DNA of 64,000 bases from Oscillospiraceae bacterium (GTDB lineage Bacteria > Bacillota > Clostridia > Oscillospirales > Oscillospiraceae), in contig CACZKM010000003.1 of the NCBI GenBank assembly GCA_902781745.1, positions 16,665-80,664 of the forward strand. Reading direction: 5' to 3'. A program made the position numbers and the translations under genes. Below, piece after piece: positions 1 to 8,986 of the stretch; the first letter of the stretch is position 1, and each line of letters starts with the position of its first letter. The notes beneath the pieces were generated by a model. The model ran no database searches, was not told where the DNA came from, and was given only the letters and a program-made list of their open reading frames with translations.

Positions 1-240
1 CTGGAGCTGGGTGGTGGCGTGGATGTTCACCACCTTGCCGCTGTCGTTGCGGCGGGGCTGCTGGGGCGGCTCCTGGCGGTACTCCCGGCGGCGGGGCTCC
101 TCCCGGGGCGCCGGGGCGGGCTGCTGGGGCTCGTCCTCGTATTCGTCCTCGAATGCTTCCTCTTCCGCCTCAAAGTCCTCGTCGTCCATCCGGTCGTCGT
201 AGGGACGGGTGAGCCGCTTGATCTCGTCAAAAAATCCCAT
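1..240 (-). CDS. sepF: cell division protein SepF (partial, N-terminal part)
   Basis: The reverse strand from the ATG at 240 reads MGFFDEIKRLTRPYDD, then a long acidic and Gln/Pro/Arg-rich linker, then KVVNIHATTQLQ, where the window ends after 80 codons. An N-terminal amphipathic membrane-binding helix, a disordered linker and the start of the globular domain are the SepF pattern. SepF tethers FtsZ to the membrane and helps form the septum in Gram-positive bacteria. It lies directly downstream of yggS in the same direction, as ylmF follows ylmE in Bacillus. The C-terminal globular domain lies outside the window. The identification is confident despite truncation. Confidence 0.9.
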   Translation of the reverse strand, partial: MGFFDEIKRLTRPYDDRMDDEDFEAEEEAFEDEYEDEPQQPAPAPREEPRRREYRQEPPQQPRRNDSGKVVNIHATTQLQ

Positions 241-290
241 GGTGTTGCTAACCCCCTAAAAAATGTAAGTGGCCGGGGTGGAAACAGGTC

Positions 291-1022
291 TCAGCCCTGG
301 GGATGCCATGGGGGCCGGGCGCCGAAGAGCGCCGTTCCCACACGGACCATGGTGGACCCTTCCTCGATGGCCAGCGGATAATCTCCACTCATGCCCATAG
401 AAAGGCAGTCTATATTAGAGCCATTATCCCCTAATTCGTCCTTTATGTCAATAAAAAGCTGCGAAGTTTCCTGAAAAAACCCGCGATTTTCTTCCTCAGA
501 GGCGGTGGCGGGGGGGATGCACATGATGCCCCGCAGCCGCAGGTGGGGGCACTCCAGGGCGTGGCGGGCCAGGGCCAGCACGTCTTCCTTGGCCGCGCCC
601 CCCTTGCTCTCCTCGTCGCCGATGTTGACCTCCAGCATGATATCCTGGACCACGTCCACCTTGGCCGCCTGCTTTTCCACGGCGTCCATGAGATGGACCG
701 AGTCGATGGACTCGATCATATCCACCTTGCCCACCACGAACTTGACCTTGTTGGTCTGGAGGTGGCCGATGAAGTGGACCTTGGCCCCCTCATAGGCGTT
801 GTCCTCCAGGTGGGCCACCAGCTCCTGGACCCGGTTCTCGCCGCAGACGGTGATCCCCGCCTTGATGGCGTTGCGGATGGTGTCCGAGGTCTGGACCTTG
901 GTGGCGGCCACCAGGGTGATCTCCCCGGGGTCCCGTCCGGCCCGCTTCGCTGCTTCCTTCATTTGCTCCCGCACCTTCGCCACATTGGCGGATACGGTCT
1001 CGTAGCTCTTGGTTTCTGGCAT
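291..1022 (-). CDS. yggS: YggS-family pyridoxal phosphate homeostasis protein
   Basis: This 243-residue protein has the YggS/YlmE/PLPBP pattern: VAATKVQ with the PLP lysine at K42, GENRVQEL, HFIGHLQTNK, and SMGMSGDYPLAIEEGSTMVRVG near the C-terminus ahead of LFGAR. It is a single-domain alanine-racemase-fold protein that binds PLP and keeps vitamin B6 and amino/keto-acid pools balanced; no enzymatic activity is established for the family. A ribosome site (AAAGGTGG) precedes the ATG, and only a few bases separate it from the HlyD-like gene upstream. It is followed by sepF, the usual Firmicutes order. Confidence 0.95.
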   Translation of the reverse strand: MPETKSYETVSANVAKVREQMKEAAKRAGRDPGEITLVAATKVQTSDTIRNAIKAGITVCGENRVQELVAHLEDNAYEGAKVHFIGHLQTNKVKFVVGKVDMIESIDSVHLMDAVEKQAAKVDVVQDIMLEVNIGDEESKGGAAKEDVLALARHALECPHLRLRGIMCIPPATASEEENRGFFQETSQLFIDIKDELGDNGSNIDCLSMGMSGDYPLAIEEGSTMVRVGTALFGARPPWHPQG

Positions 1023-1025
1023 GAT

Positions 1026-2246
1026 TTAACGTACCACCTTTCCATCATATAACGTATCCGAGGCCAGGACGATCTCGTCCCCGGCCCGAAGGATCCTCAA
1101 ATCTGTGCTGTCCAGCGGGGCAGCCTCCACCAGATAGCTCACGTCGTCCTCCGCCAGGATGTTCACCGGGCGGAACCGGGCGTTGTGGCCTGAGGCCACG
1201 TAGACGCCGGCCTGGCCGTCCTCATCCACCCGGAGGGCCTCCTTGGGCACCCGGATGCCCTCGTCGCTGGTGAACACCACCCGGCTGGCCTCCCGGCGGA
1301 GCTGGTCGGCCTGCTCTACGTCCTGGTTGGACCGGAAGAGGATGATCACCTGGCCGTCCTGGACCTCGCTGACGCTCCGGACCTTCATGGTCAGGGGGTT
1401 GGAGAGGGCGTTGAAGTGGATGGTCACCTTCTTCCCCACGGTGAACCGGTTGGCGTACTGCCCGTCCAGGGAGGCGCAGTAAAACCACTCGGGGCTGGTG
1501 ATGAGCTTGCCCATGTAGCCGCCGTCGGCCAGGGGCTCGATCTGGGACAGACGCTCCAGGCCCGCGGGGCTCTGGGCCTCCAGCATGGAGGTGGAGAGCA
1601 GGGTCTCGTAGCCGTCCAGGTGGGTGGAGAACACCCCCGCCGCCTCCGCCACAATGGTGGTGGCGCCGGTCTGGACCGCCTGGAGCTCGTTGTATTTCTG
1701 GTTGAGGGCCCACCCCGCCGCGTCCATGGCCTGGGCGGCCTCCTCGGAGACCAGGTACTCCCGGCGCAGCACGGTCTTCTTATAGGTCTCCGTGGCGTCG
1801 GACATCCCGGCGAAGTTCCCCGTGGAGGCGGCGGTCTGGAGGGCGGTCATGGAGGAGAGCATCTGGGACTCCAGCACCGCGCCGGTGGGGGAGAGCTCGT
1901 AGGTGGCGTACTGGAGGGCGGTGAGATCGGTCTGGGTCTGGCGCAGCTCCTCCTGGTGCTCCTCGTACTGCTCGTCCTGGTACACCTCGGCGATGACCTG
2001 GCCCTTGCCCACCTTCTCCTCCTGCTCCCGCTTGAGCTTCACCAGGCCGTTGCCGCCGTTGATGGGCACCTCGTGGCGGACCACCCAGCCCTGGCCCACC
2101 GCGGAGGTCTCCATGGTGTCGGTATAGGCGGTGACGAAGGAGTATGGGTTGCGGATCCCCAGCCAGGCCGACAGGCCCAGGTAGACCAGAATGGCCACGA
2201 TGAGGATGGGGATGACGATTTTGGAAAGGATGGAAGTCGTTTTCAT
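1026..2246 (-). CDS. HlyD-like membrane-anchored adaptor protein
   Basis: The 406-residue product begins with a short cytoplasmic stretch and one membrane helix (about residues 7-29). A biotinyl-lipoyl-like half motif follows (KVGKGQVIAEVYQDEQYEE), then a helical hairpin region (about 85-215) and a C-terminal beta-rich part. This is the layout of HlyD/membrane-fusion adaptor proteins. No ABC or RND partner lies nearby, so its transport role is unproven. HlyD-like genes beside sepF are, to my knowledge, common in clostridia, which may hint at a division or envelope function. The start is supported by AGGAAGG upstream. Confidence 0.75.
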   Translation of the reverse strand: MKTTSILSKIVIPILIVAILVYLGLSAWLGIRNPYSFVTAYTDTMETSAVGQGWVVRHEVPINGGNGLVKLKREQEEKVGKGQVIAEVYQDEQYEEHQEELRQTQTDLTALQYATYELSPTGAVLESQMLSSMTALQTAASTGNFAGMSDATETYKKTVLRREYLVSEEAAQAMDAAGWALNQKYNELQAVQTGATTIVAEAAGVFSTHLDGYETLLSTSMLEAQSPAGLERLSQIEPLADGGYMGKLITSPEWFYCASLDGQYANRFTVGKKVTIHFNALSNPLTMKVRSVSEVQDGQVIILFRSNQDVEQADQLRREASRVVFTSDEGIRVPKEALRVDEDGQAGVYVASGHNARFRPVNILAEDDVSYLVEAAPLDSTDLRILRAGDEIVLASDTLYDGKVVR

Positions 2247-2276
2247 GTCAGGTCCTTCCTGTTTCGCTTAAGGACC

Positions 2277-2555
2277 TCAGCCTTCCTCCTCCTCCCAGCT
2301 CAGGGGCCGCTCGGGGACCACCGTGGAGATGGCGTGCTTGTACACCATCTGCTGCTTGCCCTCGCTGTAGATGACCACCACGAAGGCGTCGAAGCCCCGG
2401 ATCTCGCCCCGGATCTGGAAGCCGTTGACCAGAAAGACCGTGGCTCCCATGCGGGTCCGTCGGAGCTTGGAGAGGAGAAAATCCTGCAGGTTCCGTTTTC
2501 TCGGTTGTGTCTGTGTTCTTGCCTGTACCGGCATCAGGGTCTGTGTCTGCATCAT
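2277..2555 (-). CDS. hfq: RNA chaperone Hfq
   Basis: The protein contains the Sm1 and Sm2 motifs of Hfq: NLQDFLLSKLRRTRM, ATVFLVNGFQIRGEIRGFDAF, then MVYKHAISTVVP. I place the start at the ATG at 2555 because AGGAG lies 10 bases upstream; a longer frame to 2618 has no ribosome site. The resulting 92 residues include an unusual Thr/Gln-rich N-terminal lead of about 22 residues and an acidic WEEEEG tail. The hexamer pairs small RNAs with mRNAs. miaA directly upstream of hfq is the classic miaA-hfq order. Confidence 0.93.
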   Translation of the reverse strand: MMQTQTLMPVQARTQTQPRKRNLQDFLLSKLRRTRMGATVFLVNGFQIRGEIRGFDAFVVVIYSEGKQQMVYKHAISTVVPERPLSWEEEEG

Positions 2556-2632
2556 ATAAAACACACTCCTTTTTTTATCGTGGAAACGGAAGACGGGAGG
2601 ACTCCCATTTTCTTCCAATTCCTGGAATGTGC

Positions 2633-3577
2633 TTATCGTACTCCCCTTTGCCGGAGATATTCTGTCGAATCCCGGAGGACCGCGGAAAAATCCGGGGGAT
2701 CGTCCAGCTCCAGCCAGTGGGCGGACTTGTCCCGGCGGAACCAGGTTAGCTGCCGCTTGGCGTACTGCCGGGAGCGGAGCTTGATCTCCTCCGCCGCGGC
2801 GGTCAGGTCCCCGCCGGACAGGAGGGCGGGGGCCAGCTCCTTGTAGCCGATGGCCTGCATGGCGGTGCAGTCTGGGGGGACCCCCCGGTCCAGAAGGGCC
2901 CTAACCTCCCCGGCCAGGCCCGCCGCCATCATCCGGTCCACCCGGCGGTCGATCCGGGCGTAGAGGGCAGCCCGGTCCCTGTAGGTCAGGGCCAGGGTCA
3001 CCCCGTCATACCGGGGGGGCAGGTCCCGGGTCCGCCGGTCGTGCTCGGAGATGGTCTCCCCGGTCTCGTACCAGACCTCCAGGGCCCGGAGGATGCGTTT
3101 TTCGTCGTTGGGGTGGAGCCGGGCCGCCGCCTCGGGGTCGATGGCCTCCAGCTCCCGGAAGAGCCGGGGGAGCTCCCCGTTCCGGGCCTGTTCCTGAAGC
3201 CTTTCCCGGACCCCGCTCTCGGGGCGGAAGGCGGAAAAGGTCCGCCCCCGGCGCAAAGCGTCGATGTACAGCCCGGTGCCTCCCACGATGAGGGGGACCT
3301 TGCCCCGGGCCAGGATATCGTCCACGATGGGGGTGGCCTCGGCCACATACCGGGCCACGCTGAAGGCCTCCTCGGGCTCGGCCACGGCCATCATGTGGTG
3401 GGGGACTCCCTCCATCTCCTCCGACGTGGGCCGGGCGGTGCCGATGGCCATGTGGCGGTAGACCTGCATGGAGTCGGCGGAGACCACCTCCCCGTCCAGG
3501 GCCTTGGCCAGGGCGACGCCTAATTGGGTTTTTCCCGTGGCGGTGGGGCCGCAGATGATAACGATGCGGGGGGGCAT
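2633..3577 (-). CDS. miaA: tRNA dimethylallyltransferase MiaA
   Basis: MiaA transfers the dimethylallyl group from DMAPP to N6 of A37 in tRNAs reading UNN codons. The 314-residue product opens with a P-loop, GPTATGKTQLG, followed by DGEVVSADSMQVYRH (DSxQxY substrate motif), VGGTGLYIDAL, and a C-terminal RQYAKRQLTWFRRD signature. The start at 3577 is chosen because AAAGGAGG lies just upstream; an in-frame ATG at 3622 has no such site. It sits between mutL and hfq, and MiaB, which acts on its product, starts the same gene cluster. Confidence 0.96.
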   Translation of the reverse strand: MPPRIVIICGPTATGKTQLGVALAKALDGEVVSADSMQVYRHMAIGTARPTSEEMEGVPHHMMAVAEPEEAFSVARYVAEATPIVDDILARGKVPLIVGGTGLYIDALRRGRTFSAFRPESGVRERLQEQARNGELPRLFRELEAIDPEAAARLHPNDEKRILRALEVWYETGETISEHDRRTRDLPPRYDGVTLALTYRDRAALYARIDRRVDRMMAAGLAGEVRALLDRGVPPDCTAMQAIGYKELAPALLSGGDLTAAAEEIKLRSRQYAKRQLTWFRRDKSAHWLELDDPPDFSAVLRDSTEYLRQRGVR

Positions 3578-3639
3578 GGCGGTCCTCCTTTGGGTTGATT
3601 GTACTGTGCCGCAAAGGGGCACTCTGTTGCAGCAGCAAC

Positions 3640-5652
3640 TTAACTCCGCTTAAACTGCTTTTCCAATTCCTTCTTCGTCATAGTGATCGCCACCGGCCGG
3701 CCGTGGGGGCAGTATTTCACCTGCCCGGACACCACCGCCTGGGCCACCACCAGGAGCTCCTCCCGGCTGTTCCGCTGGCCCCCCTTGATGGCCGCCTTGC
3801 AGGCCATGGTGTGGAGCACCGCGTCCCGGGCGCTGTCGGGGTCGGCGGCGGCCCCGGTGAGGAGGGCCGAAGCGATCTCGCTGAGGGCGCCCGCCGCCTG
3901 GCCGGGGTCCAGGTAGTCGGGGACCTCCCGCACCGCCAGGGCCCCGCCGCCGAAGTCCGCGCAGGCGAAGCCGAACTGAGACAGGAGGGGCAGGTTGTCC
4001 AGGAGGACCGCCCCCTCCTCCGGGGCGGGGGTGAAGACCTCGGGGACCAGAAGGGTCTGGACCATGGGGGTGTACCCCGCCTCCTTCATCCGGTCGAAGT
4101 TCAGCCGCTCATGGGCGGCGTGCTTGTCGATGAGGTAGACGTTGTCCCCCTGCTCCACGATGAGGTAAGTATTCAGCACCTCCCCTGCCAGCCGCCAGGG
4201 GCCCTCCGCCGCCGGGGTTTCCAGCACCGGCGGGGCGGGGTCCGGCTCCGCCGGGGAGACCGTAGGCTCCTGGGGCAGAGGGATGGTCTGCTCCCGGTAA
4301 ACGGGGGTTGGAGGGACGATTTTGGCGGGAGATGGTGGAAAACTTGCGGGTTTTCCCGGTTTTTCAACAGTTTCCACCGGGTTTTCCACAGAAATATCCG
4401 ATATATGGGCAGGTTCCGCCGGTTTTTTCCGGGGAAGAGCCTCCCTGCCCTCCTCCTGGGAGAGGATGGACCAGTTGGCCGCCGGGGGCCGCTCCATGGG
4501 CCGCAGGAGGGCCGCCGCGCTGTCCCGGAGGGGGGCGGTCCGGCGGAACTCCTGGGCGGTCATCCGGGCGAAGCCGCCGCCCCGGGCGGGACCCTTTGGG
4601 GGGGCGGGGGCCGCCGGCTCCCTGGCCGGGGCCGGGGAAGCAAAGGTCACAGAGGGGTGGCGCTCCTCCGCTCCCAGGGCGGAGAGGACGGCGTAGTAGA
4701 CCCCGTCGAAGACCTTCCGCTCCGAGAGGAATTTCACCTCGGTCTTGGCGGGGTGGACGTTCACGTCCACCGCGTTGGTTTTGATCGTGACGTTCAGCAC
4801 ACAGCCCGGGAACTTGCCCACCATCTTCTGGTTTTCATAGGCCTTTTCCAGGGCGGTCATCAGCAGCCGGGACTTCACCTGGCGGCCGTTGACAAAAAAG
4901 TGTTGATAGCTCCGGCTGCCCCGGCAGCAGGCGGGGAGGGTGACGAAGCCCGACACGGCCACGTCCTCCCCCTGGCCCTCCACGGGGGTGAAGCCCGGGG
5001 CGATATCCCGGCCGAAGACGGCGTAGAGGACCGAGGCCAGCTTCCCGTCCCCGGGAGTGTGGAGCTCCTGCTTGCCATCCCGGAGGAATTTCACGGCCAC
5101 CTCCGGGTGGGACAGGGCCAGCTTCTGGACCACGGCGAAGACGGCGGCTCCCTCGGCGGCGTCCCGCTTCATGAATTTCAGCCGGGCGGGGGTGTTGAAG
5201 AAGAGGTCCCGGACCACCATGGTGGTGCCCAGGGGACAGCCCGCCTCCTCCTGGCTGAGGACCTCGCCCCCCTCGATGGTGAGGGAGGCGCCCAGGGGAG
5301 AGTCGGCGGTGCGGGTGAAGAGCTCCATGCGGGACACGGCGGAGATGGCGGCCAAAGCCTCCCCCCGGAAGCCCAGGGTGCCGATGGCGGCCAGGTCGTC
5401 GGCGGTGCGGAGCTTGCTGGTGGCGTGGCGGAGGAAGGCGGTGCGGCACTGATCGGCGGGGATGCCGCAGCCGTTGTCGGTGACCCGGATGAGGGCCATG
5501 CCCCCCCGCTGGATCTCGATGGTGACGCTGGTGGCGCCGGCGTCGATGGCGTTCTCGGTGAGCTCCTTGACCACCGAGGCGGGACGCTCCACCACCTCGC
5601 CGGCGGCGATGAGGTCGGCGACATGGGGGTCTAATACCTTGATTTCGGGCAT
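3640..5652 (-). CDS. mutL: DNA mismatch repair protein MutL
   Basis: The 670-residue protein has a GHKL ATPase domain (E33 and N34 in TENAIDAG, DNGCGIP at 59-64, GFRGEAL at 94-100), a proline-rich linker (about 335-440) and a C-terminal endonuclease domain. The metal motif DKHAAHERLNFD starts at residue 509 and matches DQHA(x)2E(x)4E except that the last acid is Asp. ACKAAIKGG and CPHGRP follow at about 617 and 648. It is therefore expected to nick DNA, as in bacteria lacking MutH. A GGAAAGGAGG ribosome site precedes the ATG. It shares the operon with mutS. Confidence 0.97.
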   Translation of the reverse strand: MPEIKVLDPHVADLIAAGEVVERPASVVKELTENAIDAGATSVTIEIQRGGMALIRVTDNGCGIPADQCRTAFLRHATSKLRTADDLAAIGTLGFRGEALAAISAVSRMELFTRTADSPLGASLTIEGGEVLSQEEAGCPLGTTMVVRDLFFNTPARLKFMKRDAAEGAAVFAVVQKLALSHPEVAVKFLRDGKQELHTPGDGKLASVLYAVFGRDIAPGFTPVEGQGEDVAVSGFVTLPACCRGSRSYQHFFVNGRQVKSRLLMTALEKAYENQKMVGKFPGCVLNVTIKTNAVDVNVHPAKTEVKFLSERKVFDGVYYAVLSALGAEERHPSVTFASPAPAREPAAPAPPKGPARGGGFARMTAQEFRRTAPLRDSAAALLRPMERPPAANWSILSQEEGREALPRKKPAEPAHISDISVENPVETVEKPGKPASFPPSPAKIVPPTPVYREQTIPLPQEPTVSPAEPDPAPPVLETPAAEGPWRLAGEVLNTYLIVEQGDNVYLIDKHAAHERLNFDRMKEAGYTPMVQTLLVPEVFTPAPEEGAVLLDNLPLLSQFGFACADFGGGALAVREVPDYLDPGQAAGALSEIASALLTGAAADPDSARDAVLHTMACKAAIKGGQRNSREELLVVAQAVVSGQVKYCPHGRPVAITMTKKELEKQFKRS

Positions 5653-5684
5653 GGGTCTTCCTCCTTTCCAGCGGGATGTTTTCC

Positions 5685-6098
5685 CTAGAATTTTGCTTCA
5701 AAATAGAACCAGTTGGGTTCCAACTGACGGACGAGGCCGTGATCCCCTCTCTGGCCCTGCCAGGTCCACTCGGTGTCCGACACCGCCGTGAGGGTCTCCC
5801 CGCCGTTCTGGAAGGAGGCCGGGAGGTTGTCAGGCGAATAGAAGACGCCGTAATATCGGCAGGAGGAACCGAAGCCCCTTGTGGTGACGAGGTACTCCCT
5901 GATCTCATGGCCGTTGTCTCCGGTCCAGACGTTTACGATCGCTGTATGGGTGGGCGCTGTGTTGTCGGTCATGCTGACGAAATGCCGGTCATACCACCGC
6001 ATCACGGTCCGCTCCGGAGCATTGTAGAGCATTAAAGCAGCCAGCGCTGCGGCCAGCAGCAGGAGCCAAACTATGTTTTTTCTCCACGTTGCTTTCAT
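5685..6098 (-). CDS. small membrane-anchored protein of unknown function
   Basis: This 137-residue protein has a positively charged N-terminus followed by one hydrophobic helix (about residues 9-25), then a soluble domain of about 110 residues on the outer face, rich in Trp, Tyr and Asn. I recognise no family. It has a good GGAGG site and lies between mutS and mutL in the same direction with short gaps, so it is almost certainly cotranscribed. Its place between two repair genes need not mean a repair role. Confidence 0.7.
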   Translation of the reverse strand: MKATWRKNIVWLLLLAAALAALMLYNAPERTVMRWYDRHFVSMTDNTAPTHTAIVNVWTGDNGHEIREYLVTTRGFGSSCRYYGVFYSPDNLPASFQNGGETLTAVSDTEWTWQGQRGDHGLVRQLEPNWFYFEAKF

Positions 6099-6117
6099 TT
6101 CTTATCCCTCCAGGGGC

Positions 6118-8727
6118 TCACAACTTCTCCTTCAGCTCATACAGCAGATTCAACGCCTGAATGGGCGTCAGCGATTCCACCGTAGTATTCCGGAGGGTCT
6201 CCAGAACCTCCTCCTCCCCCATGGCCTCCAGGGACACCTGGTCCTCCTCACGGGCCGAGGGCTTCCGGGGGGCCTGCTCCTGGGACTCCAGTTCCTTCAG
6301 GATCTCCTTCGCCCGGCGGATGACCTTGGGCGGCACCCCCGCCAGCCCGGCCACCTCGATGCCGTAGCTCTGGTCCGCCCCACCGGGGACGATCTTCCGC
6401 AGGAAGATGATCTCGTCCTTCTTCTTCCGGGCGGCGATGTTGTAGTTCTTCACCCCGGGAAGCTGGCCCTCCAGGACGGTGAGCTCGTGGTAGTGGGTGG
6501 CAAAGAGGGTCTTGGCCCCCAGGCGCTTAGGGTCGGCGCACCACTCCAGCACCGCCCGGGCGATGCTCATGCCGTCGTAGGTGGAGGTCCCCCGGCCGAT
6601 CTCGTCTAAAATCAGCAGGCTCTTCCGGGTGGCGTGCTTCAGGAGCTCCGCCACCTCGGTCATCTCCACCATGAAGGTGGACTGGCCCCCCGCCAGGTCG
6701 TCGGAGGCTCCGATCCGGGTGAAAATGCGGTCCACCACCCCGATCCGGGCGGACCGGGCGGGGACGAAGGACCCCATCTGGGCCATGAGGACGATGAGGG
6801 CCACCTGCCGCATATAGGTGGATTTGCCCGCCATGTTGGGGCCGGTGATGATGGCCGCCAGGTTGGCCTTCCCGTCCATCCGGGTGTCGTTGGGAACGAA
6901 GAAGGTGTCGGACCGCATCTTCTCCACCACGGGATGACGGCCCTCGGTGATCTCGATCCGGTCGGACAGGTCCACCACGGGCATACAGTAGTTGTTCTCC
7001 GCCGCTACGGTGGCGAAGGCGGTGAGGACGTCCACCTGGGCGGCGGCGGCGGCGGCAGCCTGGATCTCGGCCCCCCGGGCGGCGGCCTTGTCCCGGACGT
7101 CGCAGAAGAGCTGGTACTCCAGGGCGGTGATCCGCTCCTGGGCGGAGAGGATGGTGTGCTCCATCTCCTTGAGCTCCTGGGTGATGTACCGCTCGCCGTT
7201 GGCCAGGGTCTGCTTTCTGATATAGTGGTCGGGCACCAGGTCGTAGTAGGACTTGGACACCTCGATGTAATAGCCGAATACCTTGTTGAAGCCGATCTTC
7301 AGGGACTTGATCCCCGTCTTCTCCTTCTCCTCGGCCTCCAGCCGGGCCATGACCCCCCGGGTGTCCGTCAGGATGGCCCGGAGGCCGTCCACGTCGGCGT
7401 TGTACCCGTCCCGGATGATCCCGCCCTCCCGGACGGAGAAGGGGGGCTCGTCCACGATGGCGGCGTCGATGAGGGCGCACAGGTCGGGCAGGCCGTCCAG
7501 CTCTCCCCGCAGGTCCGCCAGGAGCCGGGGCTTCTTCTCCGGCAGCAGGGCCTGGAGCTGGGGCAGCCTGGCCAGGCCGGCGGAGAGAGCCGCCAGGTCC
7601 CGGGCCCCGGCGGTGCCGTAGGCGATCCGGGAGATCAGGCGCTCCAGGTCGGTGACGCTCTTTAACAGCTCGGTCACCTCCCCCCGGACCACCAGGTCGT
7701 CCACCAGGAAGCCCACCGCCTCCAGGCGGCGGGAGATGGGCACCGGGTCCAGCAGGGGGCGCTCCAGCCAGCTCCGCAGGAGCCGGCCCCCCATGGCGGT
7801 CTTCGTCTTGTCCAGGACCCACAGCAGGGAGCCCTTCTTCTCCTTGCCCCGGAGGGTCTCGGTGAGCTCCAGGTTCCGCCGGGCCACCGGGTCCAGGGCC
7901 AGAAAGCCCCCGGCGGCGTAATACCGCAGGGTGCGGAGGTAGGACAGGTCGGTCTTCTGGGTCTCATACAGATAGGCCAGCAGGGCCCCGATGGCCCGGA
8001 GCATGGGGTCGGACTGGGCGGGCAGGCTGTCCAGGCTCTCCCCGAACTGCTTCCCCGCCAGGTCCCTTGCCTTGTCCAGGAGGAAGGCCTCCTCGGGGGA
8101 CTGCTCCACCCGGCAGCCGGTCTGGTCGGTGAGCCAGGTCACCACGCCGGGGTCGCAGGCCCCGGGGGAGATCAGGATCTCCCGGGGCTCGAACCGGGAC
8201 AGCTCCCCCGCCACGGGCCCCTGCCAGTCCTCCGCCGGGAAGCCGGTGACGAAGACCTCCCCCGTGGAGATGTCCCCGAAGCACAGGCCCGCCCCCTCGG
8301 CCCCCGCCCACAGGGCGGCCAGGAAGTTGTTCTCCCCCTCCTGGAGCATGGTCTCCTCGATGAGGGTGCCGGGGGTCACCACCCGGATGATCTCCCGGTC
8401 CACCAGGCCCTTGGCAGTGGCGGGGTCCTCGGTCTGCTCGCAGATGGCCACCTTGTACCCCTTGGCGATGAGCCGGGCGATGTAGCCCTCGGCGGAGTGA
8501 TAGGGCACCCCGCACATGGGGGTGCGCTGCTCCGGGGGCTTGTTCCGGTCCCGGGTGGTGAGGGTGAGGTTGAGCTCCGCCGCCGCCGTCTTGGCGTCCT
8601 CGTCGAACATCTCGTAGAAGTCCCCCAGACGGAAGAACAGCAGGCAGTCAGGGTGCTTGGCCTTGGCCTCGTAGTATTGCTTTTTCATGGGCGTGAGTTC
8701 CGCCGTCATCAGGTCGTCTTTTTTCAT
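6118..8727 (-). CDS. mutS: DNA mismatch recognition protein MutS
   Basis: The 869-residue protein has the mismatch-binding domain with the Phe-x-Glu motif (GDFYEMF near residue 36), connector, lever and clamp regions, and an ABC-type ATPase with Walker A GPNMAGKST (about 629), LILDEIGRGTSTYDG and FATHYHEL. This is MutS1, the mismatch sensor that recruits MutL. The ATG at 8727 has only a weak ribosome site (GAGCGAT); MTAELTP, six codons later, is the alternative start. A 178-bp inverted-repeat element separates it from miaB. Confidence 0.96.
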   Translation of the reverse strand: MKKDDLMTAELTPMKKQYYEAKAKHPDCLLFFRLGDFYEMFDEDAKTAAAELNLTLTTRDRNKPPEQRTPMCGVPYHSAEGYIARLIAKGYKVAICEQTEDPATAKGLVDREIIRVVTPGTLIEETMLQEGENNFLAALWAGAEGAGLCFGDISTGEVFVTGFPAEDWQGPVAGELSRFEPREILISPGACDPGVVTWLTDQTGCRVEQSPEEAFLLDKARDLAGKQFGESLDSLPAQSDPMLRAIGALLAYLYETQKTDLSYLRTLRYYAAGGFLALDPVARRNLELTETLRGKEKKGSLLWVLDKTKTAMGGRLLRSWLERPLLDPVPISRRLEAVGFLVDDLVVRGEVTELLKSVTDLERLISRIAYGTAGARDLAALSAGLARLPQLQALLPEKKPRLLADLRGELDGLPDLCALIDAAIVDEPPFSVREGGIIRDGYNADVDGLRAILTDTRGVMARLEAEEKEKTGIKSLKIGFNKVFGYYIEVSKSYYDLVPDHYIRKQTLANGERYITQELKEMEHTILSAQERITALEYQLFCDVRDKAAARGAEIQAAAAAAAQVDVLTAFATVAAENNYCMPVVDLSDRIEITEGRHPVVEKMRSDTFFVPNDTRMDGKANLAAIITGPNMAGKSTYMRQVALIVLMAQMGSFVPARSARIGVVDRIFTRIGASDDLAGGQSTFMVEMTEVAELLKHATRKSLLILDEIGRGTSTYDGMSIARAVLEWCADPKRLGAKTLFATHYHELTVLEGQLPGVKNYNIAARKKKDEIIFLRKIVPGGADQSYGIEVAGLAGVPPKVIRRAKEILKELESQEQAPRKPSAREEDQVSLEAMGEEEVLETLRNTTVESLTPIQALNLLYELKEKL

Positions 8728-8785
8728 ATCGCTCGCTATCGTCAGTAATATGTTTTTCTTTTGTTACGCAGGTGCTGACCGCTGC

Positions 8786-8963
8786 GTTTCCACCTCATCC
8801 GACCTCGCTTCGCTCGGCCACCTATGGTTTATGGTGGATTCGCCTGGATTTAACCGAACAGTCCCCCGGACTGTCCGACCCTCAAGGGGAAGGCTTTGAG
8901 AACGGCACTTTCCGCCTTCCCCTTGAGGGGAAGGTGCCCCGAAGGGGCGGATGAGGTGGAAAC
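8786..8963. repeat. 178-bp intergenic element with 16-bp terminal inverted repeats
   Basis: GTTTCCACCTCATCCG at 8786-8801 is repeated in perfect inversion at 8948-8963. Inside are further palindromes: the 23-base CGAACAGTCC/GGACTGTCCG type at 8855-8877, and CTTCCCC/GGGGAAG arms near 8910-8930. Related pieces recur at 34.88-35.06 kb and 44.5 kb. There is no coding potential, so it looks like a non-autonomous mobile or REP-like element lying between miaB and mutS. Confidence 0.75.
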
Positions 8964-8986
8964 TTTGCGAAATGCAGTGCCTCGCG

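Noticed and set aside
3595-5634. A forward frame of 679 codons opposite mutL, and similar long frames opposite gyrA, serS, recF and ricT
   Set aside because: Same cause: high-GC antisense frames with low-complexity protein and no ribosome sites, lying over well-supported genes.
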